Notes: generated by a model from the letters alone, not told the origin. Counted from the first letter of the stretch, positions 1-8,617 are shown. The stretch: 64,000 nucleotides of DNA from Acidimicrobiia bacterium (GCA_016871335.1 VFZF01000001.1:62001-126000), one strand, 5' to 3'. A program made the numbers and translations.

Positions 1-1019
1 GCGAGAAGTTCATCGACCAACCGATCGCCGAGTTGTACGACCTGATTGCCGATCCCGGCGAGCTGAGGAACATCGCCCAGCCCCGGAAGGACCGCGCGGA
101 GCTCCTCGCTGGCGTGCTGAAGACATTCAACGCGGCTCCACCATCGAGACCGGGGCGCGAAGCCGCCAACGTGGCCGCCACGCTGCGATCGTTGGGGTAT
201 GTGTCGGGGAGCGCTGCTCCACGAACGGTCTACACCGAAGCGGACGACCTCAAGAATCTCGCCGGCATCAACCGCGACATGCACAACGCCGACGAGGCGC
301 TGCAGGCGGGCGATTACCAGAAGGCCATTAGGCTGCTCTCCGCAGTGCTGACCGTCCGGCCAGACACCGCCGACGCGGTCGACTCACTGGCGAGGGCGTA
401 CTGGGCGGCCGGCGATGCGCGGTCGGCCATCGATGTCCTCGACCGGGCACTGACCGTGGGTATCGCCGCTGACGAGATCCGAGTCCGGCTGGGCCTCTAC
501 CTTGCGGAGAGCGGACAGGACGTGCCGCGCGCCCTGACCGTGCTGCGGACACTTCCGGATGACGATGTAGAGGCGCTGAATGCGCTGGGGGTGGCGTATG
601 GCGCCGGAGGGCGGTTTGCCGAAGCCATCACGGCGTTCGAGCGTGTGCTGGCGGTCGACTCCGGCAACGCACTGGCATTGCAGAACATCGCCGCGATGCA
701 CCTCAGCATGAACGATCTGGCATCAGCGGAACGTTTTGCGCGGCAGGCCGTGGATCGGGACCCGGCGCTGGCCAAGGCCTTCACGACGCTCGGCGTGGTG
801 TTCGCCAGGTCCGGCCGGCGCACCCAGGCGATCGATCAGTGGAAACGTGCCGTGGAGCTCGACCGCACGGAGTTTGACGCGCTGTACAACCTCGTGGCGC
901 TGCTCGCCGAGTCAGGCCTGATGGGCGAAGCGCGCAGTTACGCCAAACAGTTTGTCGACACCGCGCCCAGGGCCGCCTACGGCCGCGAAGTCGAGCAACT
1001 GTCGACGCTGTTGAAATGA
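1..1019 (+). CDS. Sulfatase-fold/TPR protein, 3' part only
   Basis: The reading frame is open from the first bases of the window, so this is the C-terminal part of a longer gene. The first residues (around LYDLIADPGELRNIA) match the tail of an alkaline-phosphatase/sulfatase-fold domain, where the enzyme ends in a D-P-x-E-x-x-N-L type motif. From about residue 80 of the visible part it is TPR repeats. It aligns along its whole length with the C-terminal half of the gene at 10694-12802, including shared segments such as TEADD, RPDTA and PDDD, so the two are paralogues. The active site lies outside the window. The stop codon is inside a perfect inverted repeat shared with the convergent gene. 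Periplasmic, membrane-anchored location is inferred from the paralogues. Confidence 0.8.
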   Translation, partial: EKFIDQPIAELYDLIADPGELRNIAQPRKDRAELLAGVLKTFNAAPPSRPGREAANVAATLRSLGYVSGSAAPRTVYTEADDLKNLAGINRDMHNADEALQAGDYQKAIRLLSAVLTVRPDTADAVDSLARAYWAAGDARSAIDVLDRALTVGIAADEIRVRLGLYLAESGQDVPRALTVLRTLPDDDVEALNALGVAYGAGGRFAEAITAFERVLAVDSGNALALQNIAAMHLSMNDLASAERFARQAVDRDPALAKAFTTLGVVFARSGRRTQAIDQWKRAVELDRTEFDALYNLVALLAESGLMGEARSYAKQFVDTAPRAAYGREVEQLSTLLK

Positions 1020-1062
1020 GCTCGGAGGCGATTGTCCGCGAAATCGCCTCCGAGCTCATTTC
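1013..1062. terminator. Symmetric bidirectional terminator hairpin holding both stop codons
   Basis: A perfect 21-bp inverted repeat (1013-1033 and 1042-1062, core GAGCTCGGAGGCGATT) surrounds an 8-nt loop. The TGA of the plus-strand gene (1017-1019) lies in the left arm and the TGA of the minus-strand gene (1056-1058) in the right arm. No long U-tract follows on either strand, so rho-independent action is plausible but not certain. Confidence 0.7.
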
Positions 1063-3176
1063 GTGAACGTCGCGATGGCTGACCCCACAACCGTGTCTCC
1101 CACGATCACGCGGGCGCGCAGAGTGTAGCGGCCAGGTTCGAGCATGTCGGACGCAAACTCGGTCGCCGCGCGCCAGACGCCACCGGTATCGCGCGGCGTC
1201 ACCAGTCGATCGTCCACCGCGTCGGTATCACCGGCACGCGTCACGCTGATCTCCACCTGCACATCGTCGAGCGACACACCCTCCGCCGGAGGATACAACT
1301 CGAGCTCGGCGCGCACGCCGGTGGCCTGCGCCGGGAGAGGGTCGAGCGCCATGAGCTGAGGGCGTCCCTCAGCGTTCACCCAGGCGACGAGCAGGTCACT
1401 GGCTGTGAACGGACCAAGCGTCGGCAGCGTCGCATCCACGTCGGTGGAGATTGCGCCCAACGCGCCTTCCGCGTCGGCCACCGCAACACGCAGTTGGTAG
1501 CCGCCGGCAGCCACGGGAACGCTGAACGTGGTCTGAAATACGCCGTCAGGACCCGCCCCTTCCAGCACTCGCCGGCCGCTGTTGAGTGGCGCACCGGCCG
1601 CCGCACCGGCAGAGACGAGGCCGAACATCGCAGCAACCGGCCCACGCACGGATCCCGACGATGAGGATGGCACGGCAAGGTTGATGGTCAGCTCAACGCC
1701 GCCGGAATCGCCCGGGGCACGGCGCAGGAGTGTGGCGGCCTGCACAGGCACGGCACCATGCTGCTGGCCTGACGCGATCACATCCTTTAGTCGCTCGTCG
1801 AGGGTCTTTGGCGCCGGGGTCGCAGAGGGTGTCAGGTTCGGAACTATGGCCAGGCGGTTGACGAAGACCGAGACACCGGGATGTTTGACCACGGCCTCAA
1901 CGTTCATGCTGCGGCCCGGCTGCAGCCCGGCTGGTGGTTCCACGCCGAGGCGGTAAATCGAGGCACTCGCCGTGCGCACGCGCTCGAAGAACGGCACGGG
2001 GTCGCCGACGATGCGATAGAACTGTCCGCCGACAAGTGTGGCAGCCGCTTGCAGACCGTCCCTGTACATCCGCTGGTCTTCAATGCGTCGTTGCGCGGAG
2101 CCGGTATCGAACTGAGGTTTGTTGTCGGCCCCAACATCCCTGCGGCCTTCGTCAGTCAGGCTCATGTCGTGTTCTTCCATCAGGACGCTGACCTGGACGC
2201 CCGCCGAGGCGGCCGCTGCGGCCAGTCGATTGAGCTGCTGGGAGTCACGTCCGATCGCGAGCCCATCGGACACAACCACCAGATGGCGGATGCCATCGGC
2301 CTGCCCCATCGCACGGAGCGCCGCCTCAATGCCGTCGATCTGGAGCGTCGTCAGGCGCTTGGCCATCGCCGCCGTCTGCCTGGCCTGCTGTCGAACGGAA
2401 GAGGCGCAGCTGTTCTGGGCAATCAGGATGTCGAGAACCTGCGAGTCGACCTCGGTGCGGCTTCCGCTGAAGCATGCGCGGGCGATCGCCAGCTTCAGCG
2501 CCTCCATCACTCCGTAGTCGATGTCCAGAGCCTGACTCACGCCCACGAAGCCGTCAGGTCCGGCCTCAGTGGCAGCCGCGGCGCCCTGTGGCTGCAACGC
2601 GGTGAGTTCTCCAAGTGACCCGGAGGTTCTTTTGATGGCCTCGATGATCGCCGCCCGGTCCAGCGTGGGATTCAGGGCGTCCTGCGCGTTCGACGAGCGC
2701 ACCAGTCCGACGGGATCGGTCGCGGGCAGCCTCGAGACAAACGCCTGCGCGGAGGCGAGCAGTCGCTGGCCGCGTGTGGGCGGAATCGACAGGTCGTCTA
2801 CCAGGATCACAAAGACTCGATCCTCTCCAACGGCTGCGGCCGGCCCGGCGATGCCGGCGTTGGTAGCGGTCTGACGTCCCCGTCGTCCGTCCGAAGGTGC
2901 GGGTGTTGGGACGGCCGGGGCAGGTGACAGCTCACCCCGGGCCTCAAGGTAGCTGACCACGCGTACTGGCATGACGCGCCCGTTGAGCTTCACCTCGAAG
3001 GCCTCGACGCCGAGGTTGGACACCGGGCGGCCATCCGTGTCGAATACCGCGACATCCACGGTGACCAGAGCGACGCCCGATTTGAACGTGGGGGCCTGGG
3101 ACTGTGCGGCCACGGTCACGCCGAGCGCCAGCGCCCCGAGGCAGGCGAGGCGCCAGACCGGATTGCGTGTCGTCAT
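1056..3176 (-). CDS. Secreted VWFA-related domain protein (acidobacterial type)
   Basis: The 706-residue product starts at MTTRNPVW, followed by a hydrophobic segment ending AAQSQA that looks like a signal peptide. The motif SGVALVTVDVAVFDTDGRPV and the following F-E-V-K-L-N-G element are the usual N-terminal part of acidobacterial VWFA-related proteins. The VWA core begins near residue 122 with VFVILVDDLSIPP, so the metal site (DxSxS in classical VWA domains) is only partly kept as D-L-S. A second VWA strand (LVVVSDGL) lies near the middle. The C-terminal third looks like immunoglobulin-like beta domains. I chose this start because a TATCTT box lies exactly 6 nt upstream and the signal peptide begins there; a start 57 nt upstream is possible. 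It is divergent from the VWFA gene at 3221. Role unknown; probably periplasmic protein binding. Confidence 0.85.
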   Translation of the reverse strand: MTTRNPVWRLACLGALALGVTVAAQSQAPTFKSGVALVTVDVAVFDTDGRPVSNLGVEAFEVKLNGRVMPVRVVSYLEARGELSPAPAVPTPAPSDGRRGRQTATNAGIAGPAAAVGEDRVFVILVDDLSIPPTRGQRLLASAQAFVSRLPATDPVGLVRSSNAQDALNPTLDRAAIIEAIKRTSGSLGELTALQPQGAAAATEAGPDGFVGVSQALDIDYGVMEALKLAIARACFSGSRTEVDSQVLDILIAQNSCASSVRQQARQTAAMAKRLTTLQIDGIEAALRAMGQADGIRHLVVVSDGLAIGRDSQQLNRLAAAAASAGVQVSVLMEEHDMSLTDEGRRDVGADNKPQFDTGSAQRRIEDQRMYRDGLQAAATLVGGQFYRIVGDPVPFFERVRTASASIYRLGVEPPAGLQPGRSMNVEAVVKHPGVSVFVNRLAIVPNLTPSATPAPKTLDERLKDVIASGQQHGAVPVQAATLLRRAPGDSGGVELTINLAVPSSSSGSVRGPVAAMFGLVSAGAAAGAPLNSGRRVLEGAGPDGVFQTTFSVPVAAGGYQLRVAVADAEGALGAISTDVDATLPTLGPFTASDLLVAWVNAEGRPQLMALDPLPAQATGVRAELELYPPAEGVSLDDVQVEISVTRAGDTDAVDDRLVTPRDTGGVWRAATEFASDMLEPGRYTLRARVIVGDTVVGSAIATFTK

Positions 3177-3182
3177 GGGGGT

Positions 3183-3188
3183 AAGATA
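3183..3188 (-). promoter_or_regulatory. Putative -10 box (TATCTT) for a leaderless mRNA
   Basis: TATCTT on the minus strand ends 6 nt before the ATG at 3176. This is the spacing expected when transcription begins at the start codon. No convincing -35 box is visible. Confidence 0.4.
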
Positions 3189-3220
3189 GCGCCTTCGGTC
3201 CCCCTTTTGGAGCCACTGCG

Positions 3221-4504
3221 ATGCGCCTGACACGACTCGGGTTCTGCCTCGTCATCGGCGTGCTGTTGTGCCTGCCGTCGCCGGTGGCGACACAGCAGAC
3301 GACACCCCGTCCACAGCCGCCACAACAACCGATGTTCCGCAGCACGACGGCTCTGGTCGAGGTGGACCTGATCGTCCGCGACCGTCAGGGTGAGTTCGTG
3401 CCGGGGCTCACCGCCGGGGACCTGCAACTCTTCGAAGACGGGCGGCCGCAGAAGATCGAACAGTTCTACATGGTGACCCACGAGCGTGGGGGCCAGTTGT
3501 TTCCCCAGACAGGCGACGCCGTGGTCGCACCGGAGGATCGCGCCCGGCGGATCTTCGTGGTGCTCTTTGATGAAGCGCATATGGACCACGAGGGGCTGCT
3601 GCGGGCCAAAATCGGTGCGGACAAGTTCATTCGCGACAATATCGGCCCTAGCGACTTTGGTGGGGTGTTTCACAACAACCAGATGCACAACAGCCGGTTG
3701 ACGACCAGCAAGGCGGAACTGATCGGTGCCATTCAGGCTGTGGAACATGGCTTCGAAAACCGGCAGGCCCTGCTGTCGACGTTCCGTGAGTTCCCCCGCA
3801 TTCCCGGCGAAATCGACGCCCTGCGCATCGCTGATGGGAGTCTGGAGGTCGTGAACCGGCTCGGTGCGGCCGTCTGCAAGGACGACCCCTTCAACTGCCA
3901 GCTGAACGGCGGCGTGAACCAGGTCGAGAACCTGATTCAGCAGAAGGCCAAACTCTACGTGCGCCAGGCCCGTATTCTCACGTTCAACACGCTGCAGAAT
4001 CTGCGGTACGTCGTGAATCGGCTGAGCCGCATTCCGGGTCGCAAGACCGTGGTGTTTCTCTCTGAAGGGTTCTTTGTCGAGGAATCTCGGCAGGATCTGA
4101 TCACCATCGCCGCTGAGGCCGCCCGGGCGGGCACCGTGATTTACAACATCGACTCACGCGGTCTCGTCGGGTCGCCCAGTGCCACTCCTGACGTCCTGCG
4201 CACCGAGGCCGGTCGCTCGACGGCGTGGGACACGGGCGAGGATGGACCGCTCATGCTGGCGTCCGCGACCGGCGGCCTGCGCCTGCGCAACATCGACGAC
4301 ATCTCGCGCGCCTTCAATCTCGTTGTGCGCGACACGAGCACCTACTACGTGATTGGTTACCAGCCTGACAATCCGACGATGGATGGCACGTTCCGGAAGA
4401 TCGAAGTGAAACCCGTGCCGTCGGGGCTCCGTGTGCGATCCCGCCAGGGCTACCGCGCCGTTGCCCTGCCGCCGATGGAACCCATCCGCGGCGGGGGCAT
4501 GTAG
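3221..4504 (+). CDS. Secreted VWFA-related domain protein (acidobacterial type)
   Basis: The 427-residue protein has a signal peptide (hydrophobic residues 7-20, cleavage near VATQQ). The conserved N-terminal element is STTALVEVDLIVRDRQG followed by L-Q-L-F-E-D-G. The VWA domain starts near residue 112 with IFVVLFDEAHMDHEG, where the usual DxSxS metal site is replaced by D-E-A-H. A central strand reads GRKTVVFLSEGFFVE. The C-terminus has the family signature YYVIGYQP, then F-R-K-I-E-V-K and R-x-G-Y. The final codon and TAG stop lie within a GTAG hairpin repeat. A weak GGAG lies about 10 nt before the start. It is divergent from the VWFA gene ending at 3176. Confidence 0.87.
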   Translation: MRLTRLGFCLVIGVLLCLPSPVATQQTTPRPQPPQQPMFRSTTALVEVDLIVRDRQGEFVPGLTAGDLQLFEDGRPQKIEQFYMVTHERGGQLFPQTGDAVVAPEDRARRIFVVLFDEAHMDHEGLLRAKIGADKFIRDNIGPSDFGGVFHNNQMHNSRLTTSKAELIGAIQAVEHGFENRQALLSTFREFPRIPGEIDALRIADGSLEVVNRLGAAVCKDDPFNCQLNGGVNQVENLIQQKAKLYVRQARILTFNTLQNLRYVVNRLSRIPGRKTVVFLSEGFFVEESRQDLITIAAEAARAGTVIYNIDSRGLVGSPSATPDVLRTEAGRSTAWDTGEDGPLMLASATGGLRLRNIDDISRAFNLVVRDTSTYYVIGYQPDNPTMDGTFRKIEVKPVPSGLRVRSRQGYRAVALPPMEPIRGGGM

Positions 4505-4527
4505 GGCGCGCTGAACTGGAGCGCGCC
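4501..4527 (+). repeat. REP-like GTAG-hairpin element, single copy
   Basis: GTAG is followed by the stem GGCGCGCT (4505-4512), the loop GAACTGG and the complementary arm AGCGCGCC (4520-4527). The TAG of the element is the stop codon of the VWFA gene. It belongs to the family also seen at 21686, 35100, 40465, 46114 and 53294. Confidence 0.75.
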
Positions 4528-4537
4528 GGCACCGCCG

Positions 4538-4575
4538 CCGCGGGGTTCATGGTTCATCGGTTCATGGTTCATCGG
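4538..4575. repeat. Heptamer tandem array GGTTCAT (4 copies)
   Basis: Four GGTTCAT units occur at 4544-4550, 4551-4557, 4559-4565 and 4566-4572, with one extra C after each pair. With its flank it is a near-perfect inverted copy of the array at 5075-5109. Confidence 0.8.
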
Positions 4576-4715
4576 TGCGGAACCCTGCACCGTGATCCGG
4601 CCCGCTCAAGATCAGCGCGCCCAGGGTCCTCGAAACTGTTATGTCGCTGGGGCGCCGTGGCCCTTTTCTGACGACCAGAGCTCGGACAGTTGATCGAGGC
4701 TCGACCTCGGATGCC

Positions 4716-5011
4716 GTCACCCAGGCCCTACGCGCGCTCGTGACGCGGCGAGGGCAATTGCTGGAGATGCTGACGGCCGAACGCAACCGGCTCCCGCTCG
4801 CAGCGGCGGTGCAGGGGGATCTGCACGCGCACAGCGTGGCCCCGCTCAGTGACAACAGCGGCACTCACCGCGGCCATGCGCAAACTACTCACGATCCTCA
4901 ACGCGATGGTTCAAAACACAGACGCCCTGGACGCCGACGCTGGGTGTCGCCAGCCAGACTCTGGCCACGGCCATCACCCACGATGCTCAGAACTGCCTCG
5001 TGCCCGCTTGA
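4716..5011 (+). pseudogene. Degenerate IS110-family transposase remnant
   Basis: Three fragments in three frames resemble one IS110-type transposase. The first (from 4716) reads LRALVTRRGQLLEMLTAE, the coiled segment that precedes the C-terminal domain. The second (4849-4920) reads ALTAAMRKLLTILNAMV, the conserved C-terminal helix. The third (about 4922-5011) reads QTPWTPTLGVAS and ends at TGA. The helix-hairpin-helix region (SIPGIG-type) expected between the first two is missing, and at least two frameshifts separate the pieces. The N-terminal DEDD catalytic half is also absent. Assignment rests on remembered family motifs; the fragments are short. Confidence 0.65.
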
Positions 5012-5074
5012 CACCCAAGACAGTTGCTACGTTCAGAACCTGGAACCCCGCACTGAAGAACCACGAACAGCACC

Positions 5075-5109
5075 ACTGAACCATGAACCGATGAACCATG
5101 AACCGCGGA
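5075..5109. repeat. Heptamer tandem array ATGAACC, inverted copy of the 4538 array
   Basis: Repeated GAACCAT units occur on the plus strand, with the same CG interruption as the left array in inverse order. The two arrays bracket the IS110 remnant like terminal inverted repeats of about 30 bp. Confidence 0.75.
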
Positions 5110-5140
5110 GCCCGGGTTCCCGGTTCCGCCGTTCCCCCTG

Positions 5141-5175
5141 AAAAAAACGGCCCGGGAGCGTGAGCTCCCGGGCCG
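5141..5175 (-). terminator. Rho-independent terminator of the TBDR at 5200-8445
   Basis: The 12-bp perfect stem CGGCCCGGGAGC/GCTCCCGGGCCG (5148-5159 and 5164-5175) has a 4-nt loop. On the minus strand it is followed by seven T (5147-5141). It lies 25 nt past the TAA stop. Confidence 0.9.
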
Positions 5176-5199
5176 TGTGTGTGAGACCGTTCGCGGGCG

Positions 5200-8100
5200 T
5201 TAGAACGTGAACGTCGCGCCGACGCGGAAGATGCGCGGCGGCAGGATCGAGCTGATGCGGTCGGCCGGAATGATCGGGTTGGTCGTCGATCCGAGCAGAC
5301 TGATGTTGTTGCTCGAGTACCCCAGAATCAAGTCGCTGTTGAGGATGTTGAATCCATCAAACATCACCTTCAGCCGGTTCTGGCCGCCCCGGAACGTGAA
5401 CGTCTTGTGCACGCCCATGTCCCAGATCGCCTGCTGCGCGAACCTCGTGGTGCCCTGCTTCTCGAAGTTCAGCGTGGCGTAGTTGATGGTCGACGCGGTC
5501 GTCGCACCCGTCACCACGTTGATTGCGGTACCCAAGGGCTGCACGCCAGGACCATTGATGGACATGTTCCGGATGGCGCCATCGTTGATGTTCAGGTTGG
5601 TCGACGCCATGATGCCCCACGGGAGGTCATAGCTGCCGTTGAACTTGATCAAGTACCGCGCAATGGAGTTGACGCCCTCGAAGTACTCGTTACCCGTCGG
5701 GTTTCTGAGTGCATGCATCGGTCCGCCGAAGTCATTGCGCGTCTGGATCGTCACCGCCAGATTCGCCTGCCACTTGTCGCTGTAGCGCTTGTTCAGCGTC
5801 AGGTCCACGCCCCGGTAGTCCTCGTAGCTCAACCGGGTCATGGTGATGCCGGTCGTGCCCGTCGGGCGCAGTGTGGTTGCGGGAATGATGTAGTAGGTGC
5901 CCGTCTTCCCGGTCGTCGCGTCCGTGTGCGTCAGCGGACCAGTGTAGAGCTGCGTCGAGAAGCCCGCTGAACCCGGCTGGTAGCCGATCTGGAAGCCCGC
6001 CGTGCTGTTGTCGTAGCGGCGATAGATGAAGTCCGCCCCGACGGCCAGGTTGCCCACCAGCTCGCGCTGGATGCCGAGGGTCACCTCACGCGTCCGGCCA
6101 ATCTTCGCGCTCTTGTCGACCGCGTTCTGTCCGGGCGCCAACACGCCGGTGGTCAGGTCGAAACGGCTCGTGCTGGAACTCGGCGTCCCCACCAACTCGT
6201 TGACCTGGATAAAGCCGTCACGGTTCGCGTCGGTCCAGCAGGATGCACCGGCCGTCAGGCTGCAGGCGCCACTGTTCTGGTTGTTGCCCCAGCTCAGCGT
6301 CACACCACCGAGGCTGCTGAACGCATTGGCCAGGGTGATCTTGGTCGCATAGTAGTACGACCCACTCGCCTTGAGCACGGTCTTGCCGTTGCCCGACAGG
6401 TCATAGGTCATCGACACGCGCGGCGAGAAGTTGCCAAACGGCTGCAGGGGCTCCACCTTGCCGGTGATGGCGCTCACACCTTCCGTGAGCTCGCCTTCAC
6501 ACTGCGCCGGCAGCATGGTCGGAATGACCGGGTTGGCCGGTACGCAGCCGCCGAGCCACTTCGACTGCTGCCAGTCGTACCGCAGGCCGGCGTTCACGCG
6601 CAGGCGGCCGCGTGAGAACGAATCCTGAATGTAGCCGCTCCACATCCACCAGTCGTTGTTGGTCAGGCCATTGCGCGACAACGAGGCGTTATACGGCACG
6701 AGACCGGCCGCCGAACCCACGGGCACGTAGGTCTTGCCATCGAGGCAGTTGTTGAGCGAGTTGCCGACACACTGCACGGTGGCGCGCCCGCCGCCGCTTT
6801 GGTTGCCGTAGCTGAGGATCGGGTTGTTGCGGTAGCCCACGCCGAACTTCAGCGAGTGGTCGCCTCCCAGAAAGTTCGTCACGAAGTACGTCGCATCCGT
6901 CTTGACTTCGAGTGACGGCCGCACCGTCTGGTACGAAGCGCCCAGCGACCGGCTCAGGTTGCCCGTCGTCCGGATCGTCTGCGGCTGGATGTTGAACATG
7001 CAGTTCTTGTTGGACGCCTGCGGATACGACGACAGCTCCTTGGCACCGGTGTACTTGCTCAGACCGCAGAGTTCGGGGGCAATGGAGTCCTGGTAGTCCA
7101 GGTAGAACCCGCCGGCGACATGCGTGAGCATGCTGTTGAACACCAGCCGGTCGCTGGCAATCCACGTGTGCGTGAGCTGGTGCGTCGGCAGCGGGAAGTA
7201 CTTCAGCCAGAAGTCCGACGTCTGCTTGGTGACCGCTTCAAGCTCCGTCACGTCGGAGGCGCCGCGCGCGTTGCGGTACTTGTTGTCCGAGAGGAACAGA
7301 TACTGGAACTTGTTCGACGCGTTCAGCTGGTAGTTGATCTTGCCCTGCTTGTTCTTGAGCACCGTCTGGTCGTTCTTGAGACAGTCCTTGATCTTCTGCA
7401 GGTCGCCATAGGCAATCGTCCCAAGCAGCTGGCCCGCCCGCTGCGCGTCGGCGTAGCCATTGCACTGTGCACTCAAGGCCCGGTCGAAGAAGTTCACCAC
7501 GCCGGCGTTGATGTCATTCTTGTCGAGGGCCACCCACCACCACAGACGATTGCGCACCAGCGGGCCGCCGTATTCACCGGACACGTTGAAGATCTTGAAC
7601 ACCGGCGCACCCGACAGGAATCCGGTCGTGCCGCGCTTGAAGAAATCCTCCGACACGTTGTTGGCCTGCATCTGATCGTTCTGGAACGTGCCGACCAGCG
7701 AGCCCTTGAACACGTTGGACCCACTCTTCGTGATCAGATTGATCGACAGCCCGGATGACTGAATCGAGACGTCGCCGCCGCCGTTGGTCACCGAGATCTG
7801 CTCGAACGAGTCGAAGTTGTAATACATCGCCGAGGAGTTCGACGACAGGTCCGTCATCGAGCCGCCTTCGAGGTTCCACTGCACCGACGCGCCCGTGCCG
7901 CGCGACTGCAGCCCGACCTGCTGGCCGGACGAGGAGCCACCGACGTTGAGACCTGCCTGCACACCCGGCGTCATGTTGATGATCTGCCACGGGTCGCGCG
8001 CCGTCGGAATCTTCTCGAGGATATCCGCCGTGAACGTCGCACCCGTCGTCGTCTTCTTCGTGTCGACGACCGGAGCCGCCGCCGAAACGGTCACTTCCTC

Positions 8101-8445
8101 CGTCATGGCACCGACTTCCATCGTCGCATTGATTTCGGCGTTGAAGCCGTCCGTCACGCGCACGCTCTGGCGTGCCACGCGCTTGAAGCCACTCAGCTCG
8201 AATGTCACCGTGTACGCACCGATCGGGACGACCGGGAACTGATAGGCACCCGAGTTCGCCGTGACCTGGGTCAGCGGCTGCTGCAGCGTGGGCCCCGTCA
8301 CCGTCACTGTCACACCCGGCAGCACGCCGCCGGACGAGTCTGTCACCTTGCCAAAGATCTGACCGATCGCCTGCGCGTTGGCCGACCCTGCCGTCATCGC
8401 CAGTATTCCGGCAACAAGCAGCACTCCTCCTAGGACTCTCTTCAT
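5200..8445 (-). CDS. Oar-like TonB-dependent outer-membrane receptor
   Basis: The product is 1081 residues from MKRVLGG, chosen because a GGAGGAG Shine-Dalgarno precedes it and a signal peptide ending SANAQA follows at once. Residues about 27-110 are a carboxypeptidase-regulatory-like domain (GKVTDSSGGVLPGVTV, then G-A-Y-Q-F-P-V-V-P-I-G-A-Y). A plug domain follows (TARDPWQIINMTPGV, then the LITKSGSNVFKG segment). The rest is a long TonB barrel ending in the terminal aromatic motif FRVGATFTF. The ligand is unknown; proteins of this type take up large or polymeric nutrients. It is transcribed alone, with its own terminator, a sigma-70-like promoter carrying a palindrome, a leader hairpin and a nearby CsoR-type operator candidate. 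Confidence 0.93.
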   Translation of the reverse strand: MKRVLGGVLLVAGILAMTAGSANAQAIGQIFGKVTDSSGGVLPGVTVTVTGPTLQQPLTQVTANSGAYQFPVVPIGAYTVTFELSGFKRVARQSVRVTDGFNAEINATMEVGAMTEEVTVSAAAPVVDTKKTTTGATFTADILEKIPTARDPWQIINMTPGVQAGLNVGGSSSGQQVGLQSRGTGASVQWNLEGGSMTDLSSNSSAMYYNFDSFEQISVTNGGGDVSIQSSGLSINLITKSGSNVFKGSLVGTFQNDQMQANNVSEDFFKRGTTGFLSGAPVFKIFNVSGEYGGPLVRNRLWWWVALDKNDINAGVVNFFDRALSAQCNGYADAQRAGQLLGTIAYGDLQKIKDCLKNDQTVLKNKQGKINYQLNASNKFQYLFLSDNKYRNARGASDVTELEAVTKQTSDFWLKYFPLPTHQLTHTWIASDRLVFNSMLTHVAGGFYLDYQDSIAPELCGLSKYTGAKELSSYPQASNKNCMFNIQPQTIRTTGNLSRSLGASYQTVRPSLEVKTDATYFVTNFLGGDHSLKFGVGYRNNPILSYGNQSGGGRATVQCVGNSLNNCLDGKTYVPVGSAAGLVPYNASLSRNGLTNNDWWMWSGYIQDSFSRGRLRVNAGLRYDWQQSKWLGGCVPANPVIPTMLPAQCEGELTEGVSAITGKVEPLQPFGNFSPRVSMTYDLSGNGKTVLKASGSYYYATKITLANAFSSLGGVTLSWGNNQNSGACSLTAGASCWTDANRDGFIQVNELVGTPSSSTSRFDLTTGVLAPGQNAVDKSAKIGRTREVTLGIQRELVGNLAVGADFIYRRYDNSTAGFQIGYQPGSAGFSTQLYTGPLTHTDATTGKTGTYYIIPATTLRPTGTTGITMTRLSYEDYRGVDLTLNKRYSDKWQANLAVTIQTRNDFGGPMHALRNPTGNEYFEGVNSIARYLIKFNGSYDLPWGIMASTNLNINDGAIRNMSINGPGVQPLGTAINVVTGATTASTINYATLNFEKQGTTRFAQQAIWDMGVHKTFTFRGGQNRLKVMFDGFNILNSDLILGYSSNNISLLGSTTNPIIPADRISSILPPRIFRVGATFTF

Positions 8446-8486
8446 TCCGGCTCCTCCAAAAGCCTCGCCGCACGCATATGGGTCGC

Positions 8487-8510
8487 CGATGGTGCTGGTG
8501 TGCACCATCG
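8487..8510 (-). promoter_or_regulatory. Hairpin in the 5' leader of the TBDR mRNA
   Basis: The inverted repeat CGATGGTGC/GCACCATCG (9 bp, 6-nt loop) lies between the proposed promoter and the start codon at 8445. It may stabilise or attenuate the leader; no riboswitch class was recognised. Confidence 0.4.
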
Positions 8511-8542
8511 GACAACTTCGTAACAGACCGCGAGGTTGGTGC

Positions 8543-8572
8543 ATGCTACGCCCGGCAGTCGCTGCCGGTCAA
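8543..8572 (-). promoter_or_regulatory. Sigma-70-like promoter with a palindromic spacer
   Basis: On the minus strand TTGACC (8572-8567) and TAGCAT (8548-8543) are separated by 18 bp. The spacer carries the perfect inverted repeat CCGGCAG/CTGCCGG (8552-8558 and 8562-8568), which could be an operator for an unidentified regulator of the TBDR. Confidence 0.45.
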
Positions 8573-8595
8573 GGAAACTTCACAAAATTGGTGAA

Positions 8596-8617
8596 ATATA
8601 CTCCTACTGGGGTATAT
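8596..8617. promoter_or_regulatory. Candidate CsoR-family operator
   Basis: The arms ATATACTCC and GGGGTATAT are separated by TACT and match as an inverted repeat except for one base. A C/G tract flanked by TATA is the general form of operators bound by CsoR/RcnR/FrmR proteins. A CsoR-type gene lies at 25842-26117. The site lies between the TBDR promoter and the plus-strand glycosyltransferase gene, so it could affect either. Confidence 0.4.

Larger units (their letters stand above)
4528..5140. other. Non-coding interval with transposase relic between inverted repeat arrays
   Basis: This is the only long stretch without an intact gene. It holds (GGTTCAT)n at its left end, a frameshifted IS110-family transposase remnant in the middle and (ATGAACC)n at its right end. 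I found no plausible intact gene or RNA here. Confidence 0.6.

Noticed and set aside
1881-2618. Plus-strand frame inside the first VWFA gene
   Set aside because: The minus-strand VWFA frame has signal peptide, family motifs and a terminator; this frame has none.
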